From Limonium bicolor (taxonomy: Eukaryota; Streptophyta; Magnoliopsida; Caryophyllales; Plumbaginaceae): 64,000 bases of DNA. The stretch is from positions 190,358,925-190,422,924 of the forward strand of contig CM041782.1 of assembly GCA_023374045.1 (NCBI GenBank). Reading direction: 5' to 3'. The stretch's first letter is position 1. Each line of letters starts with the position of its first letter. The notes below the pieces were generated by a model. That model was not told the origin of the DNA. It ran no database searches and saw only the letters and a program-made list of their open reading frames with translations. The translations under genes were made by a program, and so were the position numbers. This document shows, in pieces, positions 12,160 to 23,944 of this stretch.

Positions 12160-14212
12160 TTATGTGAACAGCGGGGGGCGATTTCGTGAAAGCTGTGGCC
12201 TCTTTATAGGAGAAAGAACCAGGTTCCGCAAAGTCATTGAAGGGTTATTGGCGCCTCCTCCAAATGCAGAATGGCTGCTAGTTCCAAAACTTCTTCTACC
12301 AGAATCAACCGCAACCACTCCCTGCTTGGCTGGTGATCCTCCGGGGAGGTCAAAAGAGTTGGCACTGGTTTGCCTGGTTGCCCAGATATCCTCCCTTGGC
12401 CCTGGAGTATTAGGAGGGAAACCCGCCCATTCTGCAACATGTAAGTTAACTTGTTTTCGCTCGGGCATAATCAATCGAATAAAGAATGATGGAAGCCCAT
12501 ATAACCTATAGATGACAAAACAAAGGGCCTTTTTTTCTTCCCAGTCCATTTATGCATCCTTTTCACTTTCTTTGTTATGTTAACTTAAGGAAAGATATAA
12601 AGAGAAAAGGAAAGAAAAGAAAGGAAGAATTACCATTTCTCATTGAACCTCGATTCTCCATCAATCCTCGGTTATCCATCAAACTACGAGTATCCATCAT
12701 GTTGCTGGGGTCGCCTAACAAATCAGGCTCTTGTCTTTGATAGAAACTGCTGGAAGGTCGTATGGATGAGCGTTTCACTGACTCAAACTCACTTCTCAGT
12801 TGATCATACATTTCATCCAGCTTTCTCTTTTGCCTGGCCAACACTAATCAGTAGTCAGACTTTCAGAGTGAGAAACAAGGACACACGTATCAATTTGAAT
12901 AATTAAACAGAGGAAGGATGAAAATCCAACCTAGATTTCTCAGCGAACTTGTCTTGTAGCTCCTGCTTATCTTTGGTCAAGTTATCAATCTCTTGTTCCA
13001 TCATCTTGCACCTCTTGGCCATTTTCTGGTATGCACCGTGTACCTGCTCAAGCTTCTCAGTGAACTTTACTTGCATCATCTCACATTTTTGTCGGCACTG
13101 AGCCACTATTCTGTTCATCTTGAACTGCATCTCAAGCTCCTTTTGTTGTATGTAGAACATGATGCTCTTATATACACTCTTCATAACTGGATAAGCTTAA
13201 GTTAAAACAAGACACTCATGATAGAGAAAGAATCAAATCAATCTGCTGAATATTATATGTTCGCATAAATACTGGTAGAACTCGGGATCTACAAACATAA
13301 GGAGAAAAGTGACGCAAAAGGTAAGTAGGATACGTATTTGTGGATTTAGTCCCACCATCGCCATCTGCAAGTTTATGTTGCCATCGCAAGGATCAGTAAA
13401 GAAAGACAGCAGATAAAGGTGAAACAGATTTTAACGGTATCAGTGTTGATGTTCCACAATTATGATAGGCTATATCCTCATACTGAAATAAACAGCTAGC
13501 ATCACTGCATCAGAGAGGTACTGAGAATGTTGCTTACGTCTACCCATTGGTCATTTGGGTTGATATCCACTGGCTTCATATGGCTGGGAAGAAATGAAAC
13601 AAGCAAGTCTAGAGTAAATACGTGCTGAGCAAATGCGGTCATCTTAAAGAACAGGAAGTGAAATTATTCACCAAAATGCTACCGCAATTCACAGAAAGTT
13701 ATATACAAATAGCAGATGGACTCACACATAAATATATAACGTGTAAGCTTTGTAGAGCAATCAGCAACCTATTAAAGGCTAAAGCTAACTATGTACAGCA
13801 AAGTTGTATGAGATGAGAAGTCTAATTACGGTTGATTCGAATCACCGATGAAATCCATTATCAGGACATCTGGAAACTAAAAGAACTACCATGAAAGACA
13901 AGTGTAAAAATAAAGATTAAAAAGACCATTTGAGAACTAATGGTCGAAGCTTATAACCTCTTTGACAGCACTTGATCACAAATGGGACATGCTCCATCGC
14001 TGCTAAGTATCTTTGAAGCATCATCAGTGCCTAGTTTTATGGTTAAGAAATCCATTTATATGCACTCAAACAAGTCAATGGAGCAGAGACAGATCAACAA
14101 AAATTGCAATGGCTGTTAAGCTATGAATGTACAAAAGGATACACAAAAGATGCCCACAAGTGGTTGAGATAGCTCGTCCTTCTAGTTCTTTCCAGCAGGC
14201 GTTGCACCTCAT
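12160..14212 (-). CDS. HEI10: HEI10 / CCNB1IP1-like RING E3 ligase, seven coding exons
   Basis: Meiotic RING-type E3 (ZMM pathway) that loads on the synaptonemal complex and marks class I crossover sites. Coding exons, in minus order: 14212-14143, 14030-13958, 13364-13334 preceded by an exon of 46 nt near 13584-13539, 13186-12931, 12833-12634 and 12431-12160. All joins use GT-AG and keep frame, giving 948 nt, 315 aa, close to the 304 aa of Arabidopsis HEI10. The N-terminus has a RING: C3, C6, C19, H21, C24, C38, C41. A central coiled coil (about residues 75-185) contains LTKDKQELQDKFAEKSR and QKRKLDEMYDQLRSE. The C-terminus has the family motif LSPIKRPQLSRNRPPLF. Start chosen at the ATG opening the RING (MRCNACW). 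I see no stop or frameshift, so it looks functional. A 5' UTR intron precedes it. Confidence 0.93.
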
Positions 14213-15110
14213 TTTGTCCTTCAGAGAGGCTGCTAATCACGTGGCACTATTAGAACTGGAACAAACCTGAAAAAGAGTATAGTTATGCAACTATATGAAT
14301 CTTCTGAAATCATATGCCTAACCAATAGTTTCTATAACTTGAATGAGACACATTCTGACAAATGAAGATTCTGATGGTCCCTGAACTTCAGATTCAAAAT
14401 GTACCGACTGTAGAACATAATTCTTTTCTGTGGATTTCATTTGCAAGTAAATCAAGTTACTCGGGTATATATGACGTCCAAAGTGCAGCTCATCCAAGAG
14501 TTCCTCCTATGTCTTGATGTTTCTCCTGGCAGTACATGGTCCCGAGAATACTCAGATTAAACATCCTGAATATATTCGTGGAAAAATTAGATAACGCTTA
14601 CGAGAGCATCAAAAGTTCGTATTGAAATTAGTTCGCATAGACGAACTAGTTCACTGGAATAGTACGGATTCAATCCTCAAAATGCAAATTCACCGTGTAA
14701 CTACTAAGGGTAGCGTATCATACGAAATGCAGTAACGACAGCCGAAAATGATGTAGCTCTATCAATTTTCATTTCTCGTTAAATCAGAGACTCGTGCAAT
14801 TTCAGTAGCGAAGCTGAAAGTCTTCGATGATGTTTTGCTTAATCGAACTAACCAGCAGGGCATTAACGTTAGAGAGGAACACGAAGCAAGCCCTAATTTG
14901 AGTCCCAGTGCTAAACAGAGGACCTCGCACTCACGAAATTTATCAAAGACGATATGTCAAAATACCTGAGCATGGATGTCTTGGCTGAATGGAGGAATTT
15001 ACGAGCGGCTGGTCTGCCTCGCCTTTCACGATGTTTGAAATAATAATAGCAACAAAGAGGGGGGAGAACGCATTCGACGGGGATTACACTATACTGAGTA
15101 GCGCTGATCT
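14213..15110 (-). promoter_or_regulatory. HEI10 5' UTR with leader intron
   Basis: Directly upstream of the ATG lie 54 nt of leader (14213-14266). These are preceded by an acceptor (TTTTTCAG) and, further up, a consensus donor after 14966, giving a leader intron of about 700 bp (14267-14965). The first non-coding exon would begin around 15000-15100. The transcription start is inferred, and no clear TATA box is seen. Confidence 0.6.
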
Positions 15111-15774
15111 AATTCTTTTCTAGGGATTTGAAACAGCTTGGATCAGTGGTCTTGGAGTGGAAAAAGCACGACAGAGAGTGTTGGTATCGCTCAGTAATAT
15201 GCTCGAAATCTTCATCCACGGAGAAAAAGAATTTCCCTTGCCTTGGCGCGAACTACAAGCTCTTTTGTTCTGAGCCGGTTCTTTGGAATCCACGTCAGCA
15301 GCAAAATCGGCCTCAATATTGTGGTTTGTTCTAAAGCAAATTCAACAGAGCAAAGTGGATTGAAAATATTATTATAATTTTATTCTCTACATTCTTCTCT
15401 CCATATGAGGATAAGAACCTTCTTTTGTTAATTCAACAAGTCTCTCACATCTTCTCTCCTTCATCTCATCATTTACCTTTTCTTTTTAATCAGCAAAATA
15501 TGAAGCCATACCATTATAGATGTCTAACCACTAGTAATATACCATCCTAAAAATAATTTGGGTGTAAAGAGGAATAAACCTTCCCTTTAAACTACCAAAT
15601 GTTGTCTAAAGATCGACTTTCCATCCAATAAGCAATCATAATCCGATAATAGGCAAAATGGTAACCTTTGTTGCACAAAACACTAAAAGTGAAATATCCA
15701 AGTTTCTTAACAATGATTTACCTTGCTAATTAACTCCTAAGAGATGTAAAATATTCTTAAACCCTAATACTAAC
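15111..15774. other. HEI10 upstream region, no gene seen
   Basis: A 68-codon plus-strand frame at 15128-15334 has no recognisable features and lies over the likely HEI10 promoter, so I do not call it. The rest is AT-rich with no gene. A GGCGCGAA stretch near 15244 loosely resembles an E2F site, which is weak evidence. Confidence 0.4.
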
Positions 15775-16138
15775 ATAAAAACCAAAGTTGTAAAAAACGG
15801 TATGAGAGTTTAATACGGACTACTAAGATTACGTGATAAGAAAGTATCGATATAGATAAAACGGAGAACCACTACAGTTGAAATATTAATATTTAAATAA
15901 TAAAAACTTATACTAATATTTACAAGTATAAAATGTGTTCCACTTTTGTACATAATATTTGTAATTTGTTATTAATTCCTTTAAATTGTATTTTTATATA
16001 TTATAAATTTATCACATTCTTAAATCATAAGAATTTTGTAGAAGTTTTGTTAAGTGATGTAAAATAAGTTACATAAATGAATTTTAATAAAAAGTCACAC
16101 TAGTATTAATAAGTAAAAAAAAGAACAAAAATAGTAAA

Positions 16139-16227
16139 GGGGGTTGCTATTCGCAGTACAAAATTACTAATCACCGCAGTACAAAATTTTTTTAATTCAT
16201 ATTGACGTTGTACACATGTAATGATGT
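16139..16227 (+). repeat. MULE left terminal inverted repeat
   Basis: Starts GGGGGTTGCTATTCGCAGTA and pairs with 25222-25310 read on the other strand. Confidence 0.9.
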
Positions 16228-16437
16228 GTCGCTGTGTTTTTTTTTTTTCCAAAAATGATATCTATAAGTAAATTTACCGAAGTAGTTTGTAGTTGATTAG
16301 TAGCGAATTTTACTAGTTACTTTTTTATTGGAATCAATACAGGAACCTTTTTTTTGTAAAAAAAAGTGTTGGATTACATTTTTATGTGTTTATATTACAT
16401 TTTTATGTGTTTATATTATTAATTTGATTTAAAATTA

Positions 16438-16485
16438 ATTTGTACTACGAATAGCAAATACTTTACTATTCGGAGTACAATTTTT
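16438..16485. repeat. Internal TIR-like remnants in the MULE left arm
   Basis: TTTGTACTACGAATAGCAA (resembling a right TIR end) is followed a few bases later by TACTATTCGGAGTACAA (resembling a left TIR start). This suggests either a short internally deleted copy abutting the full element, or a duplicated terminus. Confidence 0.55.
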
Positions 16486-16590
16486 TTTTTCACCAAACTT
16501 AGTTGAATAAGTTTGAATGTTACGGGGAGACACTTTTTTTTCAAATAATAGATGTTTGAATAACCAAATTTAAGTCAATATGAGTAAAAC

Positions 16591-16710
16591 AACAACTAAG
16601 TTAAAGAGAAACTAAGTTACAACAACTAATTTATAGAAAAACTAAGTTACAACCACTAAGTTAAAGAAAGACTAAGTTACAACAACTAAGTTAAAGAAAA
16701 ACTAAGGTAC
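16591..16710. repeat. 30-bp tandem repeat, four copies
   Basis: Exactly four head-to-tail 30-bp units, each close to AACAACTAAGTTAAAGAAAA plus ACTAAGTTAC. They start at 16591, 16621, 16651 and 16681, between the MULE left TIR and the end of the transposase gene. Confidence 0.95.
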
Positions 16711-16727
16711 AACATTGATCCAACTAT

Positions 16728-19470
16728 CTAACCTAGATTGTAATTGATGAATCCAAGGTCCGACAGTGTTTGGATCTCTATAAGCGAACCACTGCGGATA
16801 GACAGGGGGGAGTGGGGAGTCATGAACCATGCTAACCTTATGAAATGACCCTGGGGGCAAATTCCTATGTGGATCTCTCCTCTTGGCCTATCACGATCGG
16901 TATAATTATCGAGCGGAAGGTATGTGGCACTTGCTGCACCCCCATAGAAAGTAGAGTAGAAAACTACTATCGAAGTGTACCTTGTCGTGATCGCCAACCC
17001 CATTTCCGTGTGCATAAATTTGTGGAGGTGCTGGCTCTCCTGAATTCCAATGAAGCGCTCTTAACATGCCGTTGTACGGTCCTTCGTTAAAAATGGCCTT
17101 GTATAGTCCATTCGCCGGTGCTTGATTCTTCATGTGATTGTACAATGCTACACGGACATCTTTCCACCTCTCTTCGTTTGAATATAGGTAGTCAGCAATG
17201 ACCCTGAAACCACAATTCCCATCTCCACGAACATCAATATACCCAGTCATATATTGATATAGGTTGGGGTTGAAATCCTGGTAGTATGGGAAGTTGTCAA
17301 GGGGCTGGAATCGACTCGGATTTGATGATCCTCTGTTACGTGATCTTCTATTTGATGGCGCTCCTTCTGACTGGCCTGCCCTTGGTCGGTTACGCTCCCA
17401 AGACGAAGGTTCCCGTCGGTTTGGTCTTGAGGGCCCGGTAGGTCTGCCAATCCCAACCTGTTCCAATGGCTCTCCTAATTGGCACACCATATCTGGGTGA
17501 AGGAAGTTTTGGATTTGACTGTAACATTTCGCCATCAGAGTAGGATCATCTGACTGTGCTACCTCAGAAGCTATGTCTCGCCATCTATTCTGTTCTTCCT
17601 CCATGTAGGATACCATATCAATTGTCGATTCATGTTTCTCCCAGCTTAGGGTATACCAGAAACGATGTATATCCCTCTTCGAGCATAGTATACCACTATC
17701 CAGCATGTAGTTTAATTTACAAGCGCAAGGTAATCCATGAGAGGTTACCTTGTCACATCCACAGATTGAGCTGTCCATTTGCACATAATTCGCTAAGCAA
17801 AGGGTACTAACCTTCCCGATCAGGTCAGCGATTGGAACCCTCATGTGCTCTCTTCTATGTTTTGTCCTGGCTGCCTCAAAATCCTTTTTTAACTCCCGGA
17901 TGCTTGTATTCACATGATCGTTAATCTTTGGAAAGATTACATCCAAAGTGTGTCTAGCACTCCTTAATCTCGCCTTTAGAGAAGAATGTGCGCTCTCCAC
18001 CCTATCACATGTTTAAGTAAGTTTTATAGATCTATAACAATCACTGTATTATCTTAAACATTACAAGATTAACAATTTTACCTATTTGTCGATGTGTTAC
18101 CGAAGTGCAACACATTCTTGACCCAAGCCTCCACAAATTTTTCCTTGTATTTCTCCCAGACTGATGCAACATATGTAATGAAACGTGGTAGCTTTGGTAT
18201 GTATTCTTGAAATATGCGTACCTCTAGTTGTAGTCCTGCTCTGTGCTCGAGTAGACAACCGAAGTCCACATTCGGACTGCAGCCGCCGCCCTTCCTCTAT
18301 CACCCATATAAGTCTCGGCTTTCCCCTGAACGTTCATACTTATGTGCCACCGACATAGTAGATGATGAGATTCAGGAAATACCTCTTCTAAGGCATTCAT
18401 CAGGGCCAGACATCTGTCGGTGATAAATGTAGAGGTTGTAGTCCGCCCGAGGAGGTCCCTTAATTGTTGAAGTGCCCACACATACATGTCTGTTGATTCT
18501 GATACAAGAAAGGCGAAGGCAATGCTGAAGTTTTTGCCTATACTCGTCATCCCGATGAACTGAACCAAAGGCATTTTTGCTATGTTTGTTTTATAGGTAG
18601 CATCAATGCCTATGACATACGGGAACACATGGAGCAGTAATCTAGATGTAGGGTGTGCAAAGAAGATGGACCCAAGTCGTGTTTGATCCCCTAAATTGTG
18701 AAATATAATCATGTTATCTATCAAATTAATATGAAACCTAAATGATTGAAGTTATTTGAGACATACTGAGTTGACTTACTTGGATCTGTAGTGTAATCGT
18801 AGTAGTAGTTGTTTTTGTCTAGCTCACTCAGCAGAGTCCGCACCATAGATCGACCATCTCGATTTACTAGTTTTGTTTTTTGTATCCGGTTGTATATATC
18901 TTTCCTTGTTGCTGACGTTTCTGGGTTAATTGTTGTGAGCTCGGAATAAATTGCACAGGGGGGCACACCGACTCTGGTTCTCTGGTCGATCATAATCTCC
19001 TCCGCCTCAGTCAGGCGTTTTCCCACAAAATGACCCTCTACCCACTCTGCGAGATCATGGTTATGCCATCCGTTACCCACTTGCAAGAAACACCCGTAGT
19101 TTGTGTAATACCCCTTAATTTTAAAAGGACAACCACATTTCTTGGAACCAGATGATCTGCGCCGGTTGATGACACCAGGTCGTGACGTCCTTCGTGGTTT
19201 CCAATACCTCTCGCATGTTATGTGGAAATCTTGGCCCGACCGAGAACTTTGAATTATGGTGTAGATATGGTTGGGATGGCCAACACTATCTACCCAAGCT
19301 TTCGCTTCTTCTTTACCCCTAAAGGCCTGGTTTGTTTGAAATAAGTAACCTGTGTCCACCACCGGAGCTCGGTTATACATCTCTTGCATGTAGTCATTCA
19401 TCTGTGCATTATGATCTGGAACGCCTTCATCAAATTCATCCCAATCTGAATCAGTGGTTGAGTCACTTTC
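16728..19470 (-). pseudogene. MULE transposase fused to an OTU cysteine-protease domain (frameshifted)
   Basis: In minus order: an exon (19470-18780) with a FAR1/WRKY-GCM1-like zinc motif (CGCPFKIKGY ... GWHNHDL). After an intron at 18779-18718 comes the MULE transposase domain (IGIDATYKTN, ITDRCLALMNAL, CRWHI). After an intron at 18081-18002 come a helical segment and a SWIM-type motif (CGCDKVTSHGLPCACKL). Last is an OTU domain with GDGNCGFR (catalytic Cys near 17213) and QGHF (catalytic His near 16846). Two breaks are visible. Near 18225-18245 the frame changes, consistent with a 1-nt loss. Near 17015-17035 another shift separates the OTU Cys half from the His half. No ATG precedes the domain in the first exon, so an upstream exon in the repeat block is likely. 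It would cut and move the element; the OTU part may remove ubiquitin-like tags. Confidence 0.85.
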
Positions 19471-19524
19471 CTGCAATAAGGGTCGAGAGAATGTTAGATG
19501 AATATTGAAATATGGAATATTAGT

Positions 19525-20215
19525 GTGACCTGGTACGTGTACCTTACCTGACAAAAGTAATTACCTAAGGTAACTTTGAATTCACTTTGTACTGCAAACG
19601 GTAACCTGGTACGTGTACAGTGACCTGGTACGTGTACCTTTCCTGACAAAAGTAATTACTTATGGTAAATTTGAATTCACTTTGTACTGCAAACGGTAAC
19701 CTGGTACGTGTACAGCGACCTGGTACGTGTACCTTACCTGACAAAAGTAATTACCTAAGGTAACTTTGAATTCACTTTGTACTGCAAACGGTAACCTGGT
19801 ACGTGTACCTTTCCGGACAAAAGTAATTACCTATGGTAAATTTGAATTCACTTTGTACTGCAAACGGTAACCTGGTACGTGTACAGCGACCTGGTACGTG
19901 TACCTTACCTGACAAAAGTAATTACCTAAGGTAACTTTGAATTCACTTTGTACTGCAAACGGTAACCTGGTACGTGTACCTTTCCTACAAAAGTAATTAC
20001 CTATGGTAAATTTTAATTCACTTTGTACTGCAAACGGTAACCTGGTACGTGTACAGCGACCTGGTACGTGTACCTTACCTGACAAAAGTAATTACCTAAG
20101 GTAACTTTGAATTCACTTTGTACTGCAAACGGTAACCTGGTACGTGTACCTTTCCTCACAAAAGTAATTACCTATGGTAACTTTGAATTCACTTTGTACT
20201 GCACATGGTGTGTTT
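19525..20215. repeat. Tandem array of 75/95-bp units between divergent MULE genes
   Basis: Eight copies of AAAAGTAATTAC start at 19553, 19648, 19743, 19819, 19914, 19989, 20084 and 20160. Spacing is 95, 95, 76, 95, 75, 95, 76 bp. The longer units contain a duplicated 19-bp CCTGGTACGTGTACAG block. GGTACGTGTACC and TTACCTAAGGTAA recur in each unit. The array lies between the minus-strand transposase and the plus-strand ORF at 20411, where a shared promoter would be. Confidence 0.92.
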
Positions 20216-20287
20216 GGTACGCTTCCTTTTAGTAGTCGTTGAACTAGCCGTTGAACTAGCCATTGGACATGTCAGTGTTACTCAAAT

Positions 20288-20299
20288 ATTATAAAAGTG
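20288..20299 (+). promoter_or_regulatory. TATA box for the plus-strand MULE ORF
   Basis: ATTATAAAAGTG lies about 115 bp before the ATG at 20411, a plausible distance with a roughly 85-nt leader. It sits next to the tandem array. Confidence 0.5.
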
Positions 20300-20410
20300 G
20301 GTATTAGTGTCCCAACATACTCATTCCTTACCTCGTGCTCTCAGAATCTGTCTAATTACATCTTGATTGAACTCTTCACACCTTAATTCCCATTTCGCTC
20401 TCAAAATCAA

Positions 20411-20848
20411 ATGGAGTTTCCTTTCTGTTTGCACGTTAATTATGTAGCTACTTTTGGTCGTCATGGAGCACAATTTGATAGAAGAATGGGGCACAGACGC
20501 GTAGAAGTTACTATGCCATATCCTAGTAATCTCCGGGATCTACAACGACGAGTAATACGAGCACTACAGTCCCTCCTCGGCAGAATAAACATAACAACAA
20601 TGGTGTATTTGGGGCTGGAGGGCGACTACGAGTGGACTTTTATTCATGTACGAAATGATACATCAGTTTGCCGGATGATGGAGAATTACATGGAGTATAA
20701 TGATTTCATCGCTCATATTCCATTACTTGTTATTTATGATCCTATTGAGCCCGATGATGATGATTTTCAACACCAAGAACCAATTTATGAGATGAGACAT
20801 AATGTAATAGCACGGGGAATAGAGAGACAAAGGTTAGGAAATAATTAG
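20411..20848 (+). CDS. 145-aa MULE-associated protein, N-terminal-domain-like
   Basis: Intact ORF from ATG to TAG. The protein has mixed alpha/beta character: an N-terminal strand (FPFCLHVNYVATFG), a basic helix (LRDLQRRVIRALQSLL), and then WTFIHVRNDTSVCRMMENYM and IPLLVIYDPIEPDDDD. This arrangement resembles the N-terminal domain normally fused in front of plant MULE transposases, but here it is a separate gene on the opposite strand. The C-terminal half is acidic and then ends in a basic tail. The function is unknown; a partner or accessory role for transposition is an inference. Confidence 0.6.
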   Translation: MEFPFCLHVNYVATFGRHGAQFDRRMGHRRVEVTMPYPSNLRDLQRRVIRALQSLLGRINITTMVYLGLEGDYEWTFIHVRNDTSVCRMMENYMEYNDFIAHIPLLVIYDPIEPDDDDFQHQEPIYEMRHNVIARGIERQRLGNN

Positions 20849-21406
20849 GTTATTGGTTATTGCGTAATTGATCTTGTAAGTTCAGATTGAAGCTGGTCAC
20901 ACATCTTTTCTTTCTTAGGAATTTCTACATTTTGATATATTTCATTTCTCGTAACATATTCAATCTTTGGTACATGTTAGATATTTCATTTCGACACTAT
21001 CCTTCCTGAGAACACTCAACGACCAACAAAGAATTTAGACCACCCAGATTGGCATTGATCTTTTCAACACCAAGTAAATTCCTGAGAACACTCAACGACC
21101 AACAAAGAATATAGACCACCCAGATTGGCATTGCAGAAACGATGCATTTCTAGAAATTTTTGGCATAGTCTCCCCTGTTTTTCTTATCTCCACCGGTTCT
21201 AAGAACCTCCACAAAATCAACCAACAGATCATCAACAAGGTCACCAGCATTGTCAGCAATAATTCCACCATCACCAAGTCCACCAGAAAAAAACTACATC
21301 CAAACAAATTGTACTAGCGTCTAACACACCAAGTAAAAATGAAAGACAACAAATAGTTCCAAGATGATACTAAAGTTTATTACATCCAAATCCAAGATGA
21401 CAAGCA
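20849..21406. other. MULE spacer, 3' ends of convergent genes
   Basis: Lies between the ends of the plus ORF (20848) and the minus PMD gene (21407). It contains a direct duplication: a roughly 54-bp segment from TTCCTGAGAACACTCAACG at 21003 recurs at 21079 (offset 76 bp). No further gene is seen. Confidence 0.6.
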
Positions 21407-23801
21407 CTAGGGTGCACCATGCTGGCGCTGGTAACTATCCCATATGTATAAAGAGCTGAACACATCCACAAGACCATCAGTTGCAGCCCTTTGTTCTTCT
21501 TCTGGCATCCCCTGACGATAGTATGACCAGTCCCATGCATTGTTCTCTTGGTAGTACGGGCGTGCAAGCTCACTTGCCTTAGACAGTAGCTGTAACACAC
21601 TTGGTCAGGTAAGTACACATAAAAAATAATAGTGATATGTAATGAAGTACTATGAAAATATGACTTACTAGACAGGGATCTGGACGATGAACCAGGGTGG
21701 TCTGATAAGTCTCAGGGTTTAGGATCTTCGGGTGTGTGTGCTTGGTGTACCAATCTAGGTAGAGTGGGTCACAAGCATGCAACCGCGCATTTGTGCGCGT
21801 ATACCCTGGAACCAGCAATTTAGGAGTGTTTTCCCACAAACAATACATAGGGGAGTATACACAGGTGTAGGGTTGGGTTTTTCCTCTTTTTTCAGACCTT
21901 GGGTTGGGTCTAATAGGAGGTTCAGGGATATCCTGAATGTAACCAAACTGGCGTAGACAGCAACCAGGCATGTATGTCTCATTCAACCTCAAAACCTGTA
22001 TGTTACCTCTATACCATGTACGCCCTCCATGAACATTAACATTATCTCGACCGTAGGGCAACCAATCAATCTACAATGAACATTAATAGTAAAATGTAAC
22101 CAACAACGAAAGACAAAAATAATAATGGTTCAATGTGTTAGCAACTACAAACACTTACATTTAGAGCAGTCAAAGCATCTAGATGCTCACGATATCCTTG
22201 CAGTGAACGATGATCCTGCACTTGAGAGGTAGATCTCACCCATCTTAGAGCCCAAGGTCTATCATCATTAGCGCGCCAGTCCGGGCTAATCGCTGGTCTT
22301 AATGTAGGGAAGTACGCATAAATCCAGCACTGTGCATATAAAACACTAGAATGATTAAGCAGTACCAATTATTAATACTCAGTGAGTTATCATATACTAG
22401 ATGCACATTAGGACACATACCTCAAGTAACGTCATAGAACCACCTATCCCACTGGAGCCGGCACGAGATGCTATCCCTAGCTGGCGATATAACCATGCAA
22501 GAGTACCAGCTCCCCATGCATATTTACGAAGCTTGGTACCTTTCTTCACAGGAGCTACTAAACTGAACAGCTGTGGACTCAGACGACCATTTGATTTTCC
22601 AGCTAATATGGTGGTACCAATCAGATGATACAACCAACCACATGCCTGCTTCATTGCCTCTTCATTTTCATCCCTACATTGCTGCAACAAGCTCGAAATT
22701 GATACAACACCGGTATTCCACAGTGCCTCTGTCATACTCTCAACATCTACCCCAAAATTAAGACAATCAGCCATTACCTCCTTCAACTCAGTGGTGGATG
22801 GATCCCCTATCAATGGATGACCGACGATGGGGATTTGCAGTATCATCCACACATCATGCAGGGTAATCGTCATCTCACCAAACGGCATATGGAATGAGTT
22901 TGTATCAGGCTGCCACCTCTCCACAAAAGCACTGATGAGGGACATATTGTTGTATGGCATCGTAATATCCTGTAGGTGCTCTATACCAGAATACTCAAAC
23001 ATCTTCCTTGTTCTTGGTTTGGAAATTTGATCTTTTGGCCAGCAGGTAAGCATCACCCTACGGGATTTGAAACTCAAAACCCCACGATCCTATATAATGA
23101 CCAATATTTAACACTTACAAAACGTAGTATGATATTAAATGATGATCAAATACAGGAGAAGATAGAGAACATACCTTAGTCGAGGTCCATAAGTCAAGCG
23201 CTACATGACCCCCGAAGCTAGTGATAACACTAGTGAGTAGTGGACCGCCAGGAACTAGCACCTCTGTCAACTTCCAAGAGGTAGGAATGACTGGAACCAT
23301 CGCTAGCGCTGCTTCCTCGTCAGTGTCATCCTCCTTATCCATGACTTCATCATCTTCCTTATCCTGCTCCTCATCCACGTCGGGTGAGTCCTCATCATCA
23401 GTACCACGACCATCGTCATCAGCATGTGGCGAACGCTCAGTCATCACATGGTCCTCAACAGCACGGGCAGGTGATGGGCGTGGTGGACGTGATGAACTAC
23501 CACCGCCTGACGGAGCAGTCTGGTGGCTTGATTCCCCCGAGATATTGTAGCTAGAGTTGTGCAGTGATCTGTCAGAAAAAGCACTACTGCATGATGACAA
23601 CACTGGCATGCGTCTCCTCGGTATATTGAACACCGCCGAGTCATCCTGTGCTACCATTGGTGGTGCTGGTACTTGAAACGCCGGGTCGTTGGAAGATTGA
23701 CCCGGATGGAAAGATGAATGGCGTGCTGCTTCCATGCGGGGGGTAGGATTACTCGGCCCTTCACCAGGAGCATGTGCACGACGACGGTACGAGGCCGTCA
23801 T
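21407..23801 (-). CDS. Plant mobile domain (PMD / MAIN-like) protein carried by the MULE, 683 aa
   Basis: Five coding exons in minus order: 23801-23175, 23089-22421, 22329-22159, 22070-21669 and 21589-21407. All junctions are GT-AG and in frame; the total is 2052 nt. The first exon is low-complexity: a basic stretch (SYRRRAHAPGEG), then Ser/Pro-rich, then strongly acidic (DEEQDKEDDEVMDKEDD). The core has the PMD signature (AFVERWQPDTNSFHMPFGEM, TITLHDVWMILQIPI), later CWIYAYFPTLRP and YMPGCCLRQFGYIQDIPEP. PMD proteins such as Arabidopsis MAIN and MAIL1 act in nuclear gene silencing, and PMD is also known from transposons. No break is seen, unlike the transposase. A possible upstream start at 23873 reads 21 basic codons into TAG (23808-23810), two codons before this ATG. 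Confidence 0.85.
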
Positions 23802-23944
23802 AGCCTGCTACACACCCCGGTCTTTATTCTTCCTCTTCGTGACATGTCTCACTGCTTTTTTCAGACGATCCATCACTGCATACGAATATCACACAGTTAT
23901 ATTCCTCATTTATAACATAAAAATTCAAACATTTATAATCATAT

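Noticed and set aside
12149..12906. Plus-strand ORFs over the HEI10 exons
   Set aside because: Shadows of the minus-strand HEI10 coding exons.
15128..15334. 68-codon plus-strand ORF upstream of HEI10
   Set aside because: No features; it overlaps the likely HEI10 promoter on the other strand.
16591..16710. Regular 30-bp repeats, considered as a CRISPR array
   Set aside because: Units are contiguous without spacers and lie in a plant transposon.
19831..20085. ORF repeating SGKVHVPG
   Set aside because: It is translation of the MULE tandem array, and the apparent Met at the related 19554 start is a TTG codon.
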